Origin: Oscillospiraceae bacterium
GTDB lineage: Bacteria; Bacillota; Clostridia; Oscillospirales; Acutalibacteraceae
Direction of reading: 5' to 3'
Assembly (NCBI GenBank): GCA_022650455.1
Contig: JALCPO010000017.1
Location: 1-37,230 of the forward strand
DNA: 37,230 bases
The translations under genes and the position numbers were made by a program. This document shows positions 25,106 through 32,702 of the stretch, piece by piece (within the stretch, counting starts at the first letter, position 1; the number at the start of each line of letters is the position of its first letter). Below the pieces are notes generated by a model. It saw only the letters and a program-made list of their open reading frames with translations. It ran no database searches and was not told the DNA's origin.

Positions 25106-25642
25106 TTACGCCCTTTCCAGATTTTTCGCGCCGATCTCCGTATAGAGCCGCCGCCCGCCGGCCTGTTCCGATTTCATCAGGCTGAACTTTTCCACCTTCA
25201 TCCGCATGGCCGGCACGACAAACGCGCCGCGGTCGCAGCCCTCCGCCAGCACGGCCTGCCGGACGAGCGTGAGGTGGGGCCGGTAGGGACGGTCATCCGT
25301 CGGAAAGCCGCGCTTCTGCAGTTCCCCGCACAAAGAATCGTAAAGCCGGCAAAGGGGCGCGGAGCGCTCCACCCCCGCCCAGTAAAGATCGCCGCCGCTT
25401 CTCCGGAAACAGCCCATACCGCCGATGTGCAGGGAAAACGGCTCGGCGGACACCGCTTCCATCGCCGCCCGGGTTTCCGGGAGCCTCTCCGGGGCGGTTT
25501 CCCCCAGAAAGACAAGCGTCACATGCAGGTTTTCACGCGGCGTGAAACGTCCTTTCGCACAGCACGGGCGCAGGCGGTGCAGGACGCTGCAAAGCCGGTC
25601 CTGAATTTCCTCGCTCAGCCGGACTGCAAAAAACACACGCAT
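25106..25642 (-). CDS. thpR: RNA 2',3'-cyclic phosphodiesterase (ThpR/LigT family)
   Basis: Members of the 2H phosphoesterase family hydrolyse 2',3'-cyclic RNA ends to 2'-phosphates and can show RNA ligase activity on tRNA halves. The 178-residue product starts MRVFFAVRLSEEIQDRL and has both catalytic HxTx motifs: HVTL (residues 40-43) followed by VFLGET, and HLTL (residues 123-126) in RPHLTLVRQ. Length matches the family. It sits between a nitroreductase and an SDR gene with gaps of a few bases; this context says little about its physiological RNA target. Confidence 0.93.
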   Translation of the reverse strand: MRVFFAVRLSEEIQDRLCSVLHRLRPCCAKGRFTPRENLHVTLVFLGETAPERLPETRAAMEAVSAEPFSLHIGGMGCFRRSGGDLYWAGVERSAPLCRLYDSLCGELQKRGFPTDDRPYRPHLTLVRQAVLAEGCDRGAFVVPAMRMKVEKFSLMKSEQAGGRRLYTEIGAKNLERA

Positions 25643-25648
25643 GGGGCG

Positions 25649-26176
25649 TCACTCCGCGAATTTCAGGATCTCGTCCAGGCCCTTGCGCTGCTTCCGGCGC
25701 AGCGGGGAATCCGCCGCATATCCCACGGCAATCAGGACAAAAACGTCCTCCCCGATCTCCGGCAGCTCCTTCAGCTTTTTCCGGTTGATGGAGCCCAGGA
25801 TGCAGGTGGAAAGGCCCTGCGCGGTCGCGGCAAGGCAGAACTGCATGGTGGCAAGGCCCAAGTCGAATTTCGCGTATTTCTGGTCGGCTACCATGCCGGC
25901 CGGGTTGCGGAGCATGGCTTTTTTCTCCACCACGGCCACAAAAGCCGGGGCCTTCTGCGTGAATTTGTTCAATCCGAACTGCTGGGCACATTCCGCAACC
26001 TTCCCGCGCAGCGGGCCGCCGTTCACCACGATGAATTCCCACGGCTGGCTGTCGCAGGCGGAAGGCGCGATCCGCGCGGCTTCCGCGCAGCGGATCAGCT
26101 TTTCCTTCTCAACGGGTCTCTCCAAAAAATTCCTGCAGCTTTCCCTCGACGCGATCAAATCAAAATAATCCGCCAT
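25649..26176 (-). CDS. Nitroreductase-family FMN oxidoreductase
   Basis: A flavin-dependent NAD(P)H oxidoreductase of the nitroreductase superfamily. The 175-residue product has the N-terminal RESCRNFLERPVEKEKL, with the Arg/Ser motif for FMN, the SACDSQPWEFIVV segment, and the C-terminal LGSINRKKLKELP...VLIAVGYAADSP pattern. It is the first gene of a three-gene leftward operon (with thpR and an SDR gene). The ATG follows AAGAAGGGTGAG. The natural substrate is not predictable. Confidence 0.93.
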   Translation of the reverse strand: MADYFDLIASRESCRNFLERPVEKEKLIRCAEAARIAPSACDSQPWEFIVVNGGPLRGKVAECAQQFGLNKFTQKAPAFVAVVEKKAMLRNPAGMVADQKYAKFDLGLATMQFCLAATAQGLSTCILGSINRKKLKELPEIGEDVFVLIAVGYAADSPLRRKQRKGLDEILKFAE

Positions 26177-26218
26177 TCGAATCTCACCCTTCTTGAATTG
26201 AAATTTCTTCTTTTCTTA

Positions 26219-26227
26219 TTATAACAC
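26219..26227 (-). promoter_or_regulatory. Extended -10 promoter of the nitroreductase operon
   Basis: On the minus strand TGT-TATAAT ends about 43 nt before the start codon. No convincing -35 box is present. Confidence 0.5.
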
Positions 26228-26284
26228 GGGAAGCGCCGATAAGGATGAATTTATTTTTACGAACGGCCGGACCGTCCGCGGCGC

Positions 26285-26312
26285 AAAAAGGCACACGGCT
26301 CAAGCCGTGTGC
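26285..26312 (-). terminator. Terminator of the aspA operon
   Basis: On the minus strand GCACACGGC - TTGA - GCCGTGTGC is a 9-bp perfect stem followed by CTTTTT. It lies about 47 nt downstream of the small ORF that follows aspA and closes that transcript. Confidence 0.88.
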
Positions 26313-26358
26313 TTCCTGCCGAAAAAAGCGAATCTCCCGCGGGCGCGGAAAGCGCGGG

Positions 26359-26535
26359 CTATCCCCGCCCGCCGAACCTATAATCTTTCCCGTCCGTTTC
26401 CGGGACGTAACGGTCGGGGCGGCAGATTTTCTTATTTCCCCGCGCCGGGCGCCGAACCGCCCTGTCCCTGCGGTCCGGCCACTGGTTGACCCGCGCGTTC
26501 TGCAAAAAGTTCTCTTTGTCGCCGAGAAAGTTCAT
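26359..26535 (-). CDS. Small basic protein of 58 residues encoded directly after aspA
   Basis: I do not recognise this protein. The ORF starts at an ATG exactly 9 nt after a perfect AAGGAGG, which itself begins right after the aspA stop codon. It ends at TAG 26359 before a strong terminator, so it is almost certainly translated from the aspA mRNA. The product starts MNFLGDKENFLQNARVNQWP and contains 11 Arg and 4 Lys against 8 acidic residues, giving a clearly positive charge. There is one cysteine and no membrane helix or signal peptide. The Arg-rich middle (DRRDRAVRRPARG) suggests nucleic-acid or protein binding, but this is speculation. It is easily missed because it is under 60 codons. Confidence 0.65.
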   Translation of the reverse strand: MNFLGDKENFLQNARVNQWPDRRDRAVRRPARGNKKICRPDRYVPETDGKDYRFGGRG

Positions 26536-26550
26536 CGCGGAGCGCCTCCT

Positions 26551-27966
26551 TCAAACGGAAATCCTTTCGGTGTGGACGGTCAGGGCCGGCCCGGTCATGG
26601 ATGCCGGATCCAGAACCTCGTTGAGTTTTTCTTCGCTCAGCAGCCCCTCCCGCACCGCCAGCTTGCGGACCGGGACTCCCGTCCTGAGCGACTCCTTGGC
26701 AAGCCGGGCGGCCCTTTCATAACCAAGATACGGGCTGAGGGCCGTGACCGTGCCGACGCTCTCCTCCAAGTGCCTGCGGCACACCTCACGGTTTGCGGCA
26801 ATGCCGGACACACAGTTGTCCACAAAGGTGGAAACGGCGCCTTCCAGACATTCGATGGACTCGAACAGGTTGTAGAACAGCACGGGCTCAAACGCGTTGA
26901 GCTCCATCTGCCCGGCCTCGGCCGCCATGGTGATGGCCTGGTCGTTGCCGATAATATTGAACGCGGCCTGCGACACGACCTCGGGGATCACCGGGTTGAC
27001 CTTGCCCGGCATAATGGACGACCCGTTCTGCATGGCCGGAAGGGCGATCTCCATGAGTCCGGTGCGCGGCCCGCTGGAAAGCAGGCGGAGGTCGTTCGCA
27101 ATTTTGGAAAGATCCACGGCGCAGGTTTTCAGCGTCCCGGAAACCGCCACGAAACCGTCCAGGTTCTGCGTGGCGTCGATCATGTCGTCCGCCTGCCGGA
27201 GCCGGAGCCCGCTCACCTTCTGCAGGTTCGCCGTGATATTGTACAGGTAGGCGGGGGATGCGTTCAGGCAGGTGCCGACCGCGGTCCCGCCCAGGTTGAC
27301 GACCCGCATCTCGTCCTGCACGTGCCTGAGCCGGGCGACATCCCGCCGAACCGCCCCGGCGTACGCGCCGAACTCCTGCCCGAGGCGGATCGGAACGGCG
27401 TCCTGCAGCTGGGTGCGCCCCATTTTCAGGACATCGTCGAATTCGTCCGCCTTGCCGTCCAGCGCGTCCGCGAGGCGTTCCAGCTGGCGGACCGCCCGCG
27501 GCAGCAGCTTGAGAACGGTGAGCTTCCCGGCCGTGGGAAACACGTCGTTCGTGGACTGCGACATGTTGACATGGTCGTTCGGATGGACGACGGAGTAGTC
27601 GCCCTTCCGGCCGCCGAGCAGCTCGATCGCCCGGTTGGCGATGACTTCGTTCGCGTTCATGTTCGCGGAAGTGCCCGCGCCGCCCTGGATCGGGTCGACG
27701 ATGAACTGGCTGCGCAGCTTTCCCCCAATGATTTCCTCGCACGCCCGGATGATCGCGTTCGCGACGTCGGCTTTCAGGTGGCCGGCGTTGCGGTTCGTGA
27801 CGGCCGCCGCCTTTTTGATCTGTGCCAGAGACTGGATAAACACCGGGTGCAGCTGCCTGCCCGTGATGGAAAAATTATTTTTCGCCCTAAAAGACTGAAC
27901 CCCGTAGTAAGCGTTCGCGGGGACGTTCATGCTGCCGATCGAGTCGGATTCCATTCTTGTTTTCAT
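26551..27966 (-). CDS. aspA: Aspartate ammonia-lyase (aspartase)
   Basis: Aspartase interconverts L-aspartate with fumarate and ammonia. The product (471 residues from the ATG at 27966) begins with the family form TRMESDSIGSMNVPANAYYG and has the superfamily signature GSSIMPGKVNP near residue 312, on the loop that carries the catalytic serine. The neighbouring GQMELNAFEPVLFYNLFESI is of aspartase rather than fumarase type. Length matches AspA. Starts at 27984 and 27954 are also possible. An argininosuccinate or adenylosuccinate lyase is unlikely given these motifs. Aspartase in an anaerobe feeds fumarate reduction or supplies ammonia. Confidence 0.93.
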   Translation of the reverse strand: MKTRMESDSIGSMNVPANAYYGVQSFRAKNNFSITGRQLHPVFIQSLAQIKKAAAVTNRNAGHLKADVANAIIRACEEIIGGKLRSQFIVDPIQGGAGTSANMNANEVIANRAIELLGGRKGDYSVVHPNDHVNMSQSTNDVFPTAGKLTVLKLLPRAVRQLERLADALDGKADEFDDVLKMGRTQLQDAVPIRLGQEFGAYAGAVRRDVARLRHVQDEMRVVNLGGTAVGTCLNASPAYLYNITANLQKVSGLRLRQADDMIDATQNLDGFVAVSGTLKTCAVDLSKIANDLRLLSSGPRTGLMEIALPAMQNGSSIMPGKVNPVIPEVVSQAAFNIIGNDQAITMAAEAGQMELNAFEPVLFYNLFESIECLEGAVSTFVDNCVSGIAANREVCRRHLEESVGTVTALSPYLGYERAARLAKESLRTGVPVRKLAVREGLLSEEKLNEVLDPASMTGPALTVHTERISV

Positions 27967-27984
27967 GGTTTCGACGCGCCTCAT

Positions 27985-28389
27985 TTCTTCCGTTCAATTT
28001 TCAACACGGCAGATCGTAACACTTTCATCCGGACCCGTAAAGGGGTTTGCCGGGTTTTCGTCGAACATTTATCTTTCGCGCCGTTTGCCTTTCTCTTTCA
28101 AAGCCGATTTCCGCACCGCCTTCAAAATAAAAGCCGCCGGACGCCCCGATGCATTTTCCTGCCCGGAGCAGCGTTTCTGAATAAAGTGACTTTTTCCATA
28201 TTAAATGAAGCAAAACGGAAGATCAGTTTCTTTTTTTAAGCATGGACGCCGCGCCTTTCCGGGCCGCAGGGAAAAAAGATTCATCCATTTAACAGCGCGC
28301 AGGCGCCTCAAAAGGCAAAATCCACCGTTTTTCATTGCATAGAACGGCATTTTTGGTGTTTATTTTATTCATTTTTTGGGGCCGGCCAC
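27985..28389. other. Gene-free stretch between aspA and the Lrp-type regulator gene
   Basis: About 400 nt without a supportable gene. Short open frames on both strands lack ribosome binding sites and family features. The promoter of aspA should be here, but only a weak candidate is visible (minus strand TTTACG-N17-TACGAT ending near 28015). The right half is AT-richer and leads into a clear plus-strand promoter. Confidence 0.6.
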
Positions 28390-28418
28390 TTGAAAAATGC
28401 AGCCGCTTCGGTTATAAT
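28390..28418 (+). promoter_or_regulatory. Sigma-A promoter upstream of the Lrp-type regulator gene
   Basis: TTGAAA (28390-28395), a 17-nt spacer and a perfect TATAAT (28413-28418). Transcription would start near 28425, leaving about 140 nt before the gene, with a terminator hairpin inside that leader. Confidence 0.82.
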
Positions 28419-28459
28419 AAAAAGCAATTCCTGCATACATAAATTAAGAAATGCAAAGA

Positions 28460-28495
28460 GGCATACCGGTTTTTCAAACTGGTGTGCCCCTTTTT
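28460..28495 (+). terminator. Intrinsic terminator inside the leader of the Lrp-type gene (attenuator or small-RNA terminator)
   Basis: GGCATACCGGTTT pairs with AAACTGGTGTGCC over 13 bp (two G-U pairs) around a TTC loop and is followed by CCTTTTT. It sits between the promoter at 28390 and the start codon at 28565, so the promoter should yield either a transcript of about 70 nt or, by read-through, the regulator mRNA. Confidence 0.82.
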
Positions 28496-28564
28496 CATTT
28501 CCCGTTTTACCCGCAGGGAACCAAAACAAATGCAATGGATTTCATTTTCTGAGGTGATGGAAGC

Positions 28565-29032
28565 ATGGATCGAATCGATGCAACTCTGATTGCGGCTCTT
28601 CAGGAAAACGCCCGCGTGCCGATCAAAACGCTGACGAAGAAAGTGTTTTTATCGTCGCCCGCGATTTCCGCAAGAATCGAAAAGCTGGAAAAACAGGGGC
28701 TCATCAGCGGCTACCACGCCGCGATCAACCAGTACCAGCTGGGCTACCACATCAAGGCGTTTATCAACCTGCAGATGTCCCCCAACCAAAAGCCAGAGTT
28801 TTACCCGTTCATCCGCTCCTGCCCCAATGTGGTGGAATGCGACTGCGTAACCGGCAATTATTCCATGCTGATTAAAGTCATCTACCACAGCACCATGGAA
28901 CTGGATGAATTCATCGGGCAGCTCCAGAAATTCGGCCCCACGGAAACGCAGATCGTCTTTTCCACACCTGTGAAACCGCGCGGCGTCAATATCTTCGACA
29001 GCCTGAAACCGCAGAAGCTGCAAAAGCCGTAA
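28565..29032 (+). CDS. Lrp/AsnC-family transcriptional regulator
   Basis: Members bind amino acids and control amino-acid metabolism. The 155-residue product has the N-terminal winged helix-turn-helix (MDRIDATLIAALQENARVPI, then TLTKKVFLSSPAISARIEKL) and a C-terminal RAM ligand-binding domain (GYHIKAFINLQM, ECDCVTGNYSMLIKVI). The ATG follows GAGGTGATG. It is divergent from aspA, so it could control aspartase, but nothing in the sequence proves this. Its leader carries a terminator hairpin. Confidence 0.93.
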   Translation: MDRIDATLIAALQENARVPIKTLTKKVFLSSPAISARIEKLEKQGLISGYHAAINQYQLGYHIKAFINLQMSPNQKPEFYPFIRSCPNVVECDCVTGNYSMLIKVIYHSTMELDEFIGQLQKFGPTETQIVFSTPVKPRGVNIFDSLKPQKLQKP

Positions 29033-29046
29033 GCGCCTCACGGCTT
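29024..29046. terminator. Small hairpin spanning both stop codons of convergent genes
   Basis: AAGCCGT (29024-29030) pairs with ACGGCTT (29040-29046) over 7 bp. It includes the stop codons of the Lrp-type gene (+) and the ubiB-like gene (-), which lie 5 nt apart. No T-run follows, so any terminator role is weak. Confidence 0.35.
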
Positions 29047-30624
29047 CCGGCGGAGCATCTCCCACAGAAGCCAGGCGCCCAGAACCGCGGAGAGGAAAAA
29101 GCCGGCCGCCCCCGCCGTGGGGATGCCGAGGAAGCATTTCGGCAGATCGGAAATGCTCAGGATGGCCGAGGCGATAAGCAGCGCGCCTTCCACAAGGCCA
29201 ACGGCAAGCCGCCCAACCATCTTTTCCAGCGCGTGCAGCGGCTGTTTGGAGCCGGTGATCTCAATATTGGTCTTCGTCTGCCCTCGGATGCCCATCCGGA
29301 GCAGCTCGGCCACCTGCGAAGGGATCTGCGGCATCCATTTTCCGGACTGGAGCAGAGACGCCCACGCCTTCCGGGCTTCCTGCTGCGGGTCGAAATATTC
29401 CAGCATTCTGCCGGAAAGGTGGTTCATCATCACCTGCATCACGTTGATGCCGGGGCTGAGGGTGCCCAGGACCCCCTCGATAGTGACCAGGCCGCGGCCC
29501 AGCATGGAAACGCCCTTCGGCATGGAAATGCCGTTCCGGTTTGCCACGGCGGCCACGTCGTTCCGGATCTCCATCAGGTTCATGCCGCCGATGTCGAGGG
29601 TCTCGTACCGGTTCAGAAGAGCGTCCACATCACTGTAAAGCCGCAGGCGGTCGACCGGCGCCGAAAGATCGCAGAAAACGAGGAGCAGGTTGCACAGCTC
29701 GTTCACGTCGCAGCGCACCGCGGCCCCCAGCGCTTTCCGGAACAGCTCGCGGTCGCGGCGGGTCAGGCGGCCCATCATCCCCATGTCGAGCCAGACGATT
29801 TTGCCCTCGCGCACGCGGAGGTTTCCCGGGTGGGGGTCGGCATGGAAAAACCCGTCGTCCACAATCTGCTTGACATAATTCTCCGCCAGCTTGACGCCGA
29901 CCTCGTCCGGGTCGTATCCCTCCGCCCTCAGCATTTTCACGTTGTCGATCGCGATGCCGTCCAGGTATTCCATGACGAGGACGGAAGCGGAAGAATACGC
30001 GCGCAGGACGCGGGGGCTGGTGACATAGGCGATGCCGGAATTCAGCAGGCGGAACTGCTCCGCCTGCTCCGCCTCATTCAGGAAATCCGTTTCCTGCCGG
30101 GCGGCGGCCCACATCTCGTCGATCACCTGGTTGAAATCCACGGCATCCCCCGTGCCGCCCACGATCTTCAGAAGGCCGGAAACGCGGTGCAGCAGGGCCA
30201 CGTCGCGTTCCATCACTTCGCGGATGCCGGGGCGCCGGATCTTAACGACGACCTTTCTCCCGTCCTTCAGCTCGGCGTAATGGACCTGCGCGATGGAAGC
30301 GGAGCCGATCGGCCTGCGGTCGAACCGGGAAAACACGTCCCCGAGCGGCCGGCCGAGCGACCGCTCCGCCTCCCCGGCGGCTTCCCCGTAGCTCATGGGC
30401 CTCACTTCGGCGCGCAGGCGGCTCAGCTCTTCGCAGTACTCCATGGGGAGCATGTCCGGCCGCATGGAAAGGATCTGGCCGAACTTCACAAAGGTCGGCC
30501 CGAGGTCCTCAAAAACCAGCCGGAGCTTTTCGGGAGTAATCCCACGGACGACCTGATGTTTTTTTAAAACCGAAAAGATTTCCTTTAAGCGTTCCCTGCT
30601 TCCGGCGGAGTTAGTCTCCGGCAT
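29038..30624 (-). CDS. ABC1/UbiB-family atypical kinase
   Basis: UbiB-like proteins are membrane-linked atypical kinases/ATPases; in quinone-making bacteria they support ubiquinone synthesis, but in Clostridia the role is unknown. The 528-residue product has the invariant VKFGQ (residues 46-50), the alanine/serine nucleotide loop GSASIAQVH, the VVVKIRRPG lysine strand, the catalytic HADPHPGN (261-268), the metal-binding DMG (280-282), and two membrane helices at the C-terminus (about 475-525). Its start overlaps the end of the upstream phasin-like gene by 14 nt, a pairing that implies joint function. Confidence 0.93.
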   Translation of the reverse strand: MPETNSAGSRERLKEIFSVLKKHQVVRGITPEKLRLVFEDLGPTFVKFGQILSMRPDMLPMEYCEELSRLRAEVRPMSYGEAAGEAERSLGRPLGDVFSRFDRRPIGSASIAQVHYAELKDGRKVVVKIRRPGIREVMERDVALLHRVSGLLKIVGGTGDAVDFNQVIDEMWAAARQETDFLNEAEQAEQFRLLNSGIAYVTSPRVLRAYSSASVLVMEYLDGIAIDNVKMLRAEGYDPDEVGVKLAENYVKQIVDDGFFHADPHPGNLRVREGKIVWLDMGMMGRLTRRDRELFRKALGAAVRCDVNELCNLLLVFCDLSAPVDRLRLYSDVDALLNRYETLDIGGMNLMEIRNDVAAVANRNGISMPKGVSMLGRGLVTIEGVLGTLSPGINVMQVMMNHLSGRMLEYFDPQQEARKAWASLLQSGKWMPQIPSQVAELLRMGIRGQTKTNIEITGSKQPLHALEKMVGRLAVGLVEGALLIASAILSISDLPKCFLGIPTAGAAGFFLSAVLGAWLLWEMLRRKP

Positions 30625-30946
30625 GTTCCGGGGTCTCGCCCGCCGCCCGCTTTGCTTCCGTTTCCGCTATTTTTGCCTTGACCTTCCGCAGGTCCTCCGG
30701 GCTCATGCCCGCGACGGCTTCTTTTACGCTTTCCACATCGGCGGGGCGCGTAACCTGAACCGTCACATGTTTTTTCACCTTTTCACCGACGTTGTGTTTG
30801 AGTTCCTCGTTGAGGACCTTGCCCTGCTCGATCGTCAGTTCGCCCTTCTTCACAAGTTCCTCAATGATCTGTTTGGATTTTTCCGCGGTCACTGCCGCCG
30901 CTCCGAGGCCCGCCAGAAAAATTTTTTTTGCTTCTTCACTCAGCAT
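30611..30946 (-). CDS. Phasin-like helical protein
   Basis: The 111-residue product is predicted to be nearly all helical. It begins MLSEEAKKIFLAGLGAAAVT, then EKSKQIIEELVKKGELTIEQ and GKVLNEELKHN, matching the short 'phasin family' proteins found beside UbiB-like kinases in Firmicutes. Such proteins have an amphipathic N-terminal helix that may touch membranes or lipid surfaces; true polyhydroxyalkanoate binding is not established here. The start is the ATG at 30946, after AGGCGG; an upstream Met at 31012 would cover the promoter. The end overlaps the ubiB-like gene. Confidence 0.85.
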   Translation of the reverse strand: MLSEEAKKIFLAGLGAAAVTAEKSKQIIEELVKKGELTIEQGKVLNEELKHNVGEKVKKHVTVQVTRPADVESVKEAVAGMSPEDLRKVKAKIAETEAKRAAGETPEHAGD

Positions 30947-30985
30947 AAAACATCCGCCTCTCTTTCGGAATTTGATTTCCTCTTT

Positions 30986-31012
30986 ATTATACATGATTCC
31001 AGGGCAAATCAA
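30986..31012 (-). promoter_or_regulatory. Promoter of the phasin-like/ubiB operon
   Basis: On the minus strand TTGATT (31012-31007) and a perfect TATAAT (30991-30986) with a short 15-nt spacer; shifting the -35 one base (TTTGAT) gives 16. The start codon lies about 40 nt downstream. Confidence 0.55.
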
Positions 31013-31049
31013 ACGGAGAAATTGTAAATTTTTTCTCCCATGAAAGAAG

Positions 31050-31091
31050 CGGCAAACGAACAGGCCGCTCCGATTTGGAGCGGCCTGTTCG
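31050..31091 (-). terminator. Terminator of spoIIID
   Basis: A perfect 15-bp stem CGAACAGGCCGCTCC (31057-31071) with its complement (31077-31091) closes a 5-nt loop, followed on the minus strand by TTTGCC. It lies about 45 nt after the spoIIID stop codon. Confidence 0.75.
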
Positions 31092-31134
31092 CGCCCGAAT
31101 GAAGCGCCGTCCGCCGCGGCCCGGGGACAGGCGT

Positions 31135-31383
31135 CTACGCCTTTTTATATTTCAGCCTTGTCGCGATTCCCCCGCGGATATGCCGCTGCGCCTTGTTATA
31201 GTCCAGAATAACCTTCACTTTGCGGTAGAGCTGCGGATCAATATATTTCAACCTCTGTGCAACATCTTTATGTACAGTGCTTTTGCTTACCCCGAATTTT
31301 TTGGCCGCACCCCGCACGGTGGTTTTATGTTCTATGATATATTCGCCGAGCTCCACAGCGCGCTCCTCAACAATACCTTTCAC
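31135..31383 (-). CDS. spoIIID: Sporulation transcriptional regulator SpoIIID
   Basis: SpoIIID is a small DNA-binding protein made in the mother cell under sigma-E; it activates and represses many mother-cell genes during endospore formation. The 82-residue product has the family sequence KGIVEERAVELGEYIIEHKT, TVRGAAKKFGVSKSTVHKDV and the basic end RHIRGGIATRLKYKKA. The VSKSTVHKD helix-turn-helix and the RHxRGGxATxLKYK tail are diagnostic. I start at GTG 31383, 7 nt after GGAGGG. A sigma-E-like promoter lies upstream. It is strong evidence that the organism forms spores. Confidence 0.97.
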   Translation of the reverse strand: MKGIVEERAVELGEYIIEHKTTVRGAAKKFGVSKSTVHKDVAQRLKYIDPQLYRKVKVILDYNKAQRHIRGGIATRLKYKKA

Positions 31384-31415
31384 TGTTCCACCCTCCAAAC
31401 AAATCCGATTGCTAA

Positions 31416-31444
31416 TAGGTATGCTTGGGGGAAGAAAATTAGTA
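31416..31444 (-). promoter_or_regulatory. Sigma-E-like promoter of spoIIID
   Basis: On the minus strand TACTAAT (31444-31438), a 14-nt spacer and CATACCTA (31423-31416) resemble the mother-cell sigma-E consensus (KMATATT with CATACANT). The match is imperfect at a few positions, but gene function and spacing agree with known sigma-E control of spoIIID. Confidence 0.5.
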
Positions 31445-31537
31445 CAAAGATCAAAAGGACCCGGCGAACGGCCGGAACGGAACCCGCGGGCGGGCTTTCA
31501 CCGGCTTATTTCCCGGAGCCGGAACCGTCCCATGCGG

Positions 31538-32512
31538 TCAGCGGCGAACGAGCCGGGGGACTGTCCTCCTGCAATTTTCAATTTCTCGAACGGTCGGCAT
31601 CCCGGCAAACGCTCCCTTGTGGGAAGCGCAGAGGGCACCGGCGGCATTCGCGAAATCGACAATGCCGCCCAGCTGTTCCGCATCCACCGAACGGATTTCC
31701 ACATCGGAACGGGTCAGGCAGAAAAGGGCGGCGCCGAAAAAAGTGTCTCCCGAACCGGTCGTATCGACGACCGGCGTATCATAGGTATTGCGGTGCCCCA
31801 TCCCTTTCCTGCACCGGAAAAAGCATCCGTCAGGCCCCTGCGTGACGAAAACGATCGAAGCGCCCTGCCGGATGAGCCGTTCCGTTCCGGCCGCAGGACC
31901 TTTTTCCCCTGTTAAAAACTCCAGCTCATCTTCCGACAATTTGACAATATCGGCGTATTGCAGGCCGAACCTCATGCCGTTTTTCGCTTCCCGCTCATTT
32001 TTCCAAAGCGCGGGACGCCAGTTCGGGTCGTACGAAATGATCTTGTGGCGATCCTTTGCAAAGGACAGGGCGGATTTCAGAGCCTTCGCGGACATCTCTC
32101 CGGCCAGCGACAAGGCTCCGAAGTGGAAAACGCGGGCATCGGCAATCAAATCGAGTTTCAGATCCTGCGGCGTCAGCATTCGGTCCGCGCCGGGCAGGCC
32201 GTAAAAGCTGAAATGCCGGTCACCGTGCTCATCCAAGTGGACAAAAGCCAGCGTGGTATGAGCTTTTTCCGTAAACCTGAGCCCGGCCATATCCACACCG
32301 GAATCCTCCATAGCCGTTTTTAAAAAACGGCCGAACGGGTCGTCCCCGGCCATGCCGAGAAAGGCTCCCGAGCCGCCGAGGCGCGACAAAGAAGCCAGCA
32401 CATTGGCCGGGGCCCCGCCTGCGTTTTGCTGAAAGACCGGACTTTTCGGATCGTAATTCCCGGCGGGAGTAAAATCGATCAGCAGTTCCCCGAGCGCGGC
32501 AACATCATACAT
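31538..32512 (-). CDS. PfkB-family sugar kinase, fructokinase-like
   Basis: A ribokinase-fold carbohydrate kinase. The 324-residue product begins VAALGELLIDFTPAGNY, the N-terminal form typical of bacterial fructokinases. It has PfkB signature 1, NAGGAPANVLASLSRLGG, and signature 2, DTTGSGDTFFGAAL with the catalytic Asp near residue 250. I also see the ISYDPNWRPALWKN motif common in fructokinases. Phosphorylation of a ketose such as fructose is likely; related PfkB kinases act on other sugars, so specificity is uncertain. It follows the ABC importer and transketolase genes after a 397-nt gap with its own promoter. The ATG follows AAGGGGGG. Confidence 0.9.
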   Translation of the reverse strand: MYDVAALGELLIDFTPAGNYDPKSPVFQQNAGGAPANVLASLSRLGGSGAFLGMAGDDPFGRFLKTAMEDSGVDMAGLRFTEKAHTTLAFVHLDEHGDRHFSFYGLPGADRMLTPQDLKLDLIADARVFHFGALSLAGEMSAKALKSALSFAKDRHKIISYDPNWRPALWKNEREAKNGMRFGLQYADIVKLSEDELEFLTGEKGPAAGTERLIRQGASIVFVTQGPDGCFFRCRKGMGHRNTYDTPVVDTTGSGDTFFGAALFCLTRSDVEIRSVDAEQLGGIVDFANAAGALCASHKGAFAGMPTVREIENCRRTVPRLVRR

Positions 32513-32632
32513 GGTAAGCCCCCCTTATGCAAAACATCCGAACCGTTTTTTCGCGGGCAGCAGAGAATTCGGAAAAATATGGTGCTCCGGACTGCCTAAA
32601 ACCCCGCAAAACAGGTTCCGCCGCGCAAATTC

Positions 32633-32667
32633 ACTGGAAAATCCCGCGGCTTTTCCTTGTTTCCAGT
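32633..32667 (-). promoter_or_regulatory. Inverted repeat at the kinase transcription start (possible operator)
   Basis: ACTGGAAA (32633-32640) is the reverse complement of TTTCCAGT (32660-32667), with a 19-nt gap. It begins 8 nt downstream of the -10 box, where a repressor dimer or an mRNA hairpin would act. No regulator gene is adjacent. Confidence 0.4.
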
Positions 32668-32674
32668 CATTTTT

Positions 32675-32702
32675 ATTATATTCCTCCCACTATGATTTTC
32701 AA
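32675..32702 (-). promoter_or_regulatory. Sigma-A promoter of the sugar kinase gene
   Basis: On the minus strand TTGAAA (32702-32697), a 16-nt spacer and a perfect TATAAT (32680-32675). The leader before the kinase start codon is about 155 nt. Confidence 0.75.

Noticed and set aside
26235-26242. GCCGATAA on the plus strand as a third sigma-D promoter
   Set aside because: The bases 15 nt upstream read TTAT rather than TAAA and no gene follows on that strand.
27990-28015. Catabolite-repression (cre-like) site upstream of aspA
   Set aside because: ATGAAAGTGTTACG matches only part of the cre consensus, with mismatches at the central CG and the terminal CA.
26245-28239. 664-codon plus-strand open frame over aspA
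   Set aside because: Antisense to aspartase and the small ORF, crosses the aspA terminator, no recognisable domain.
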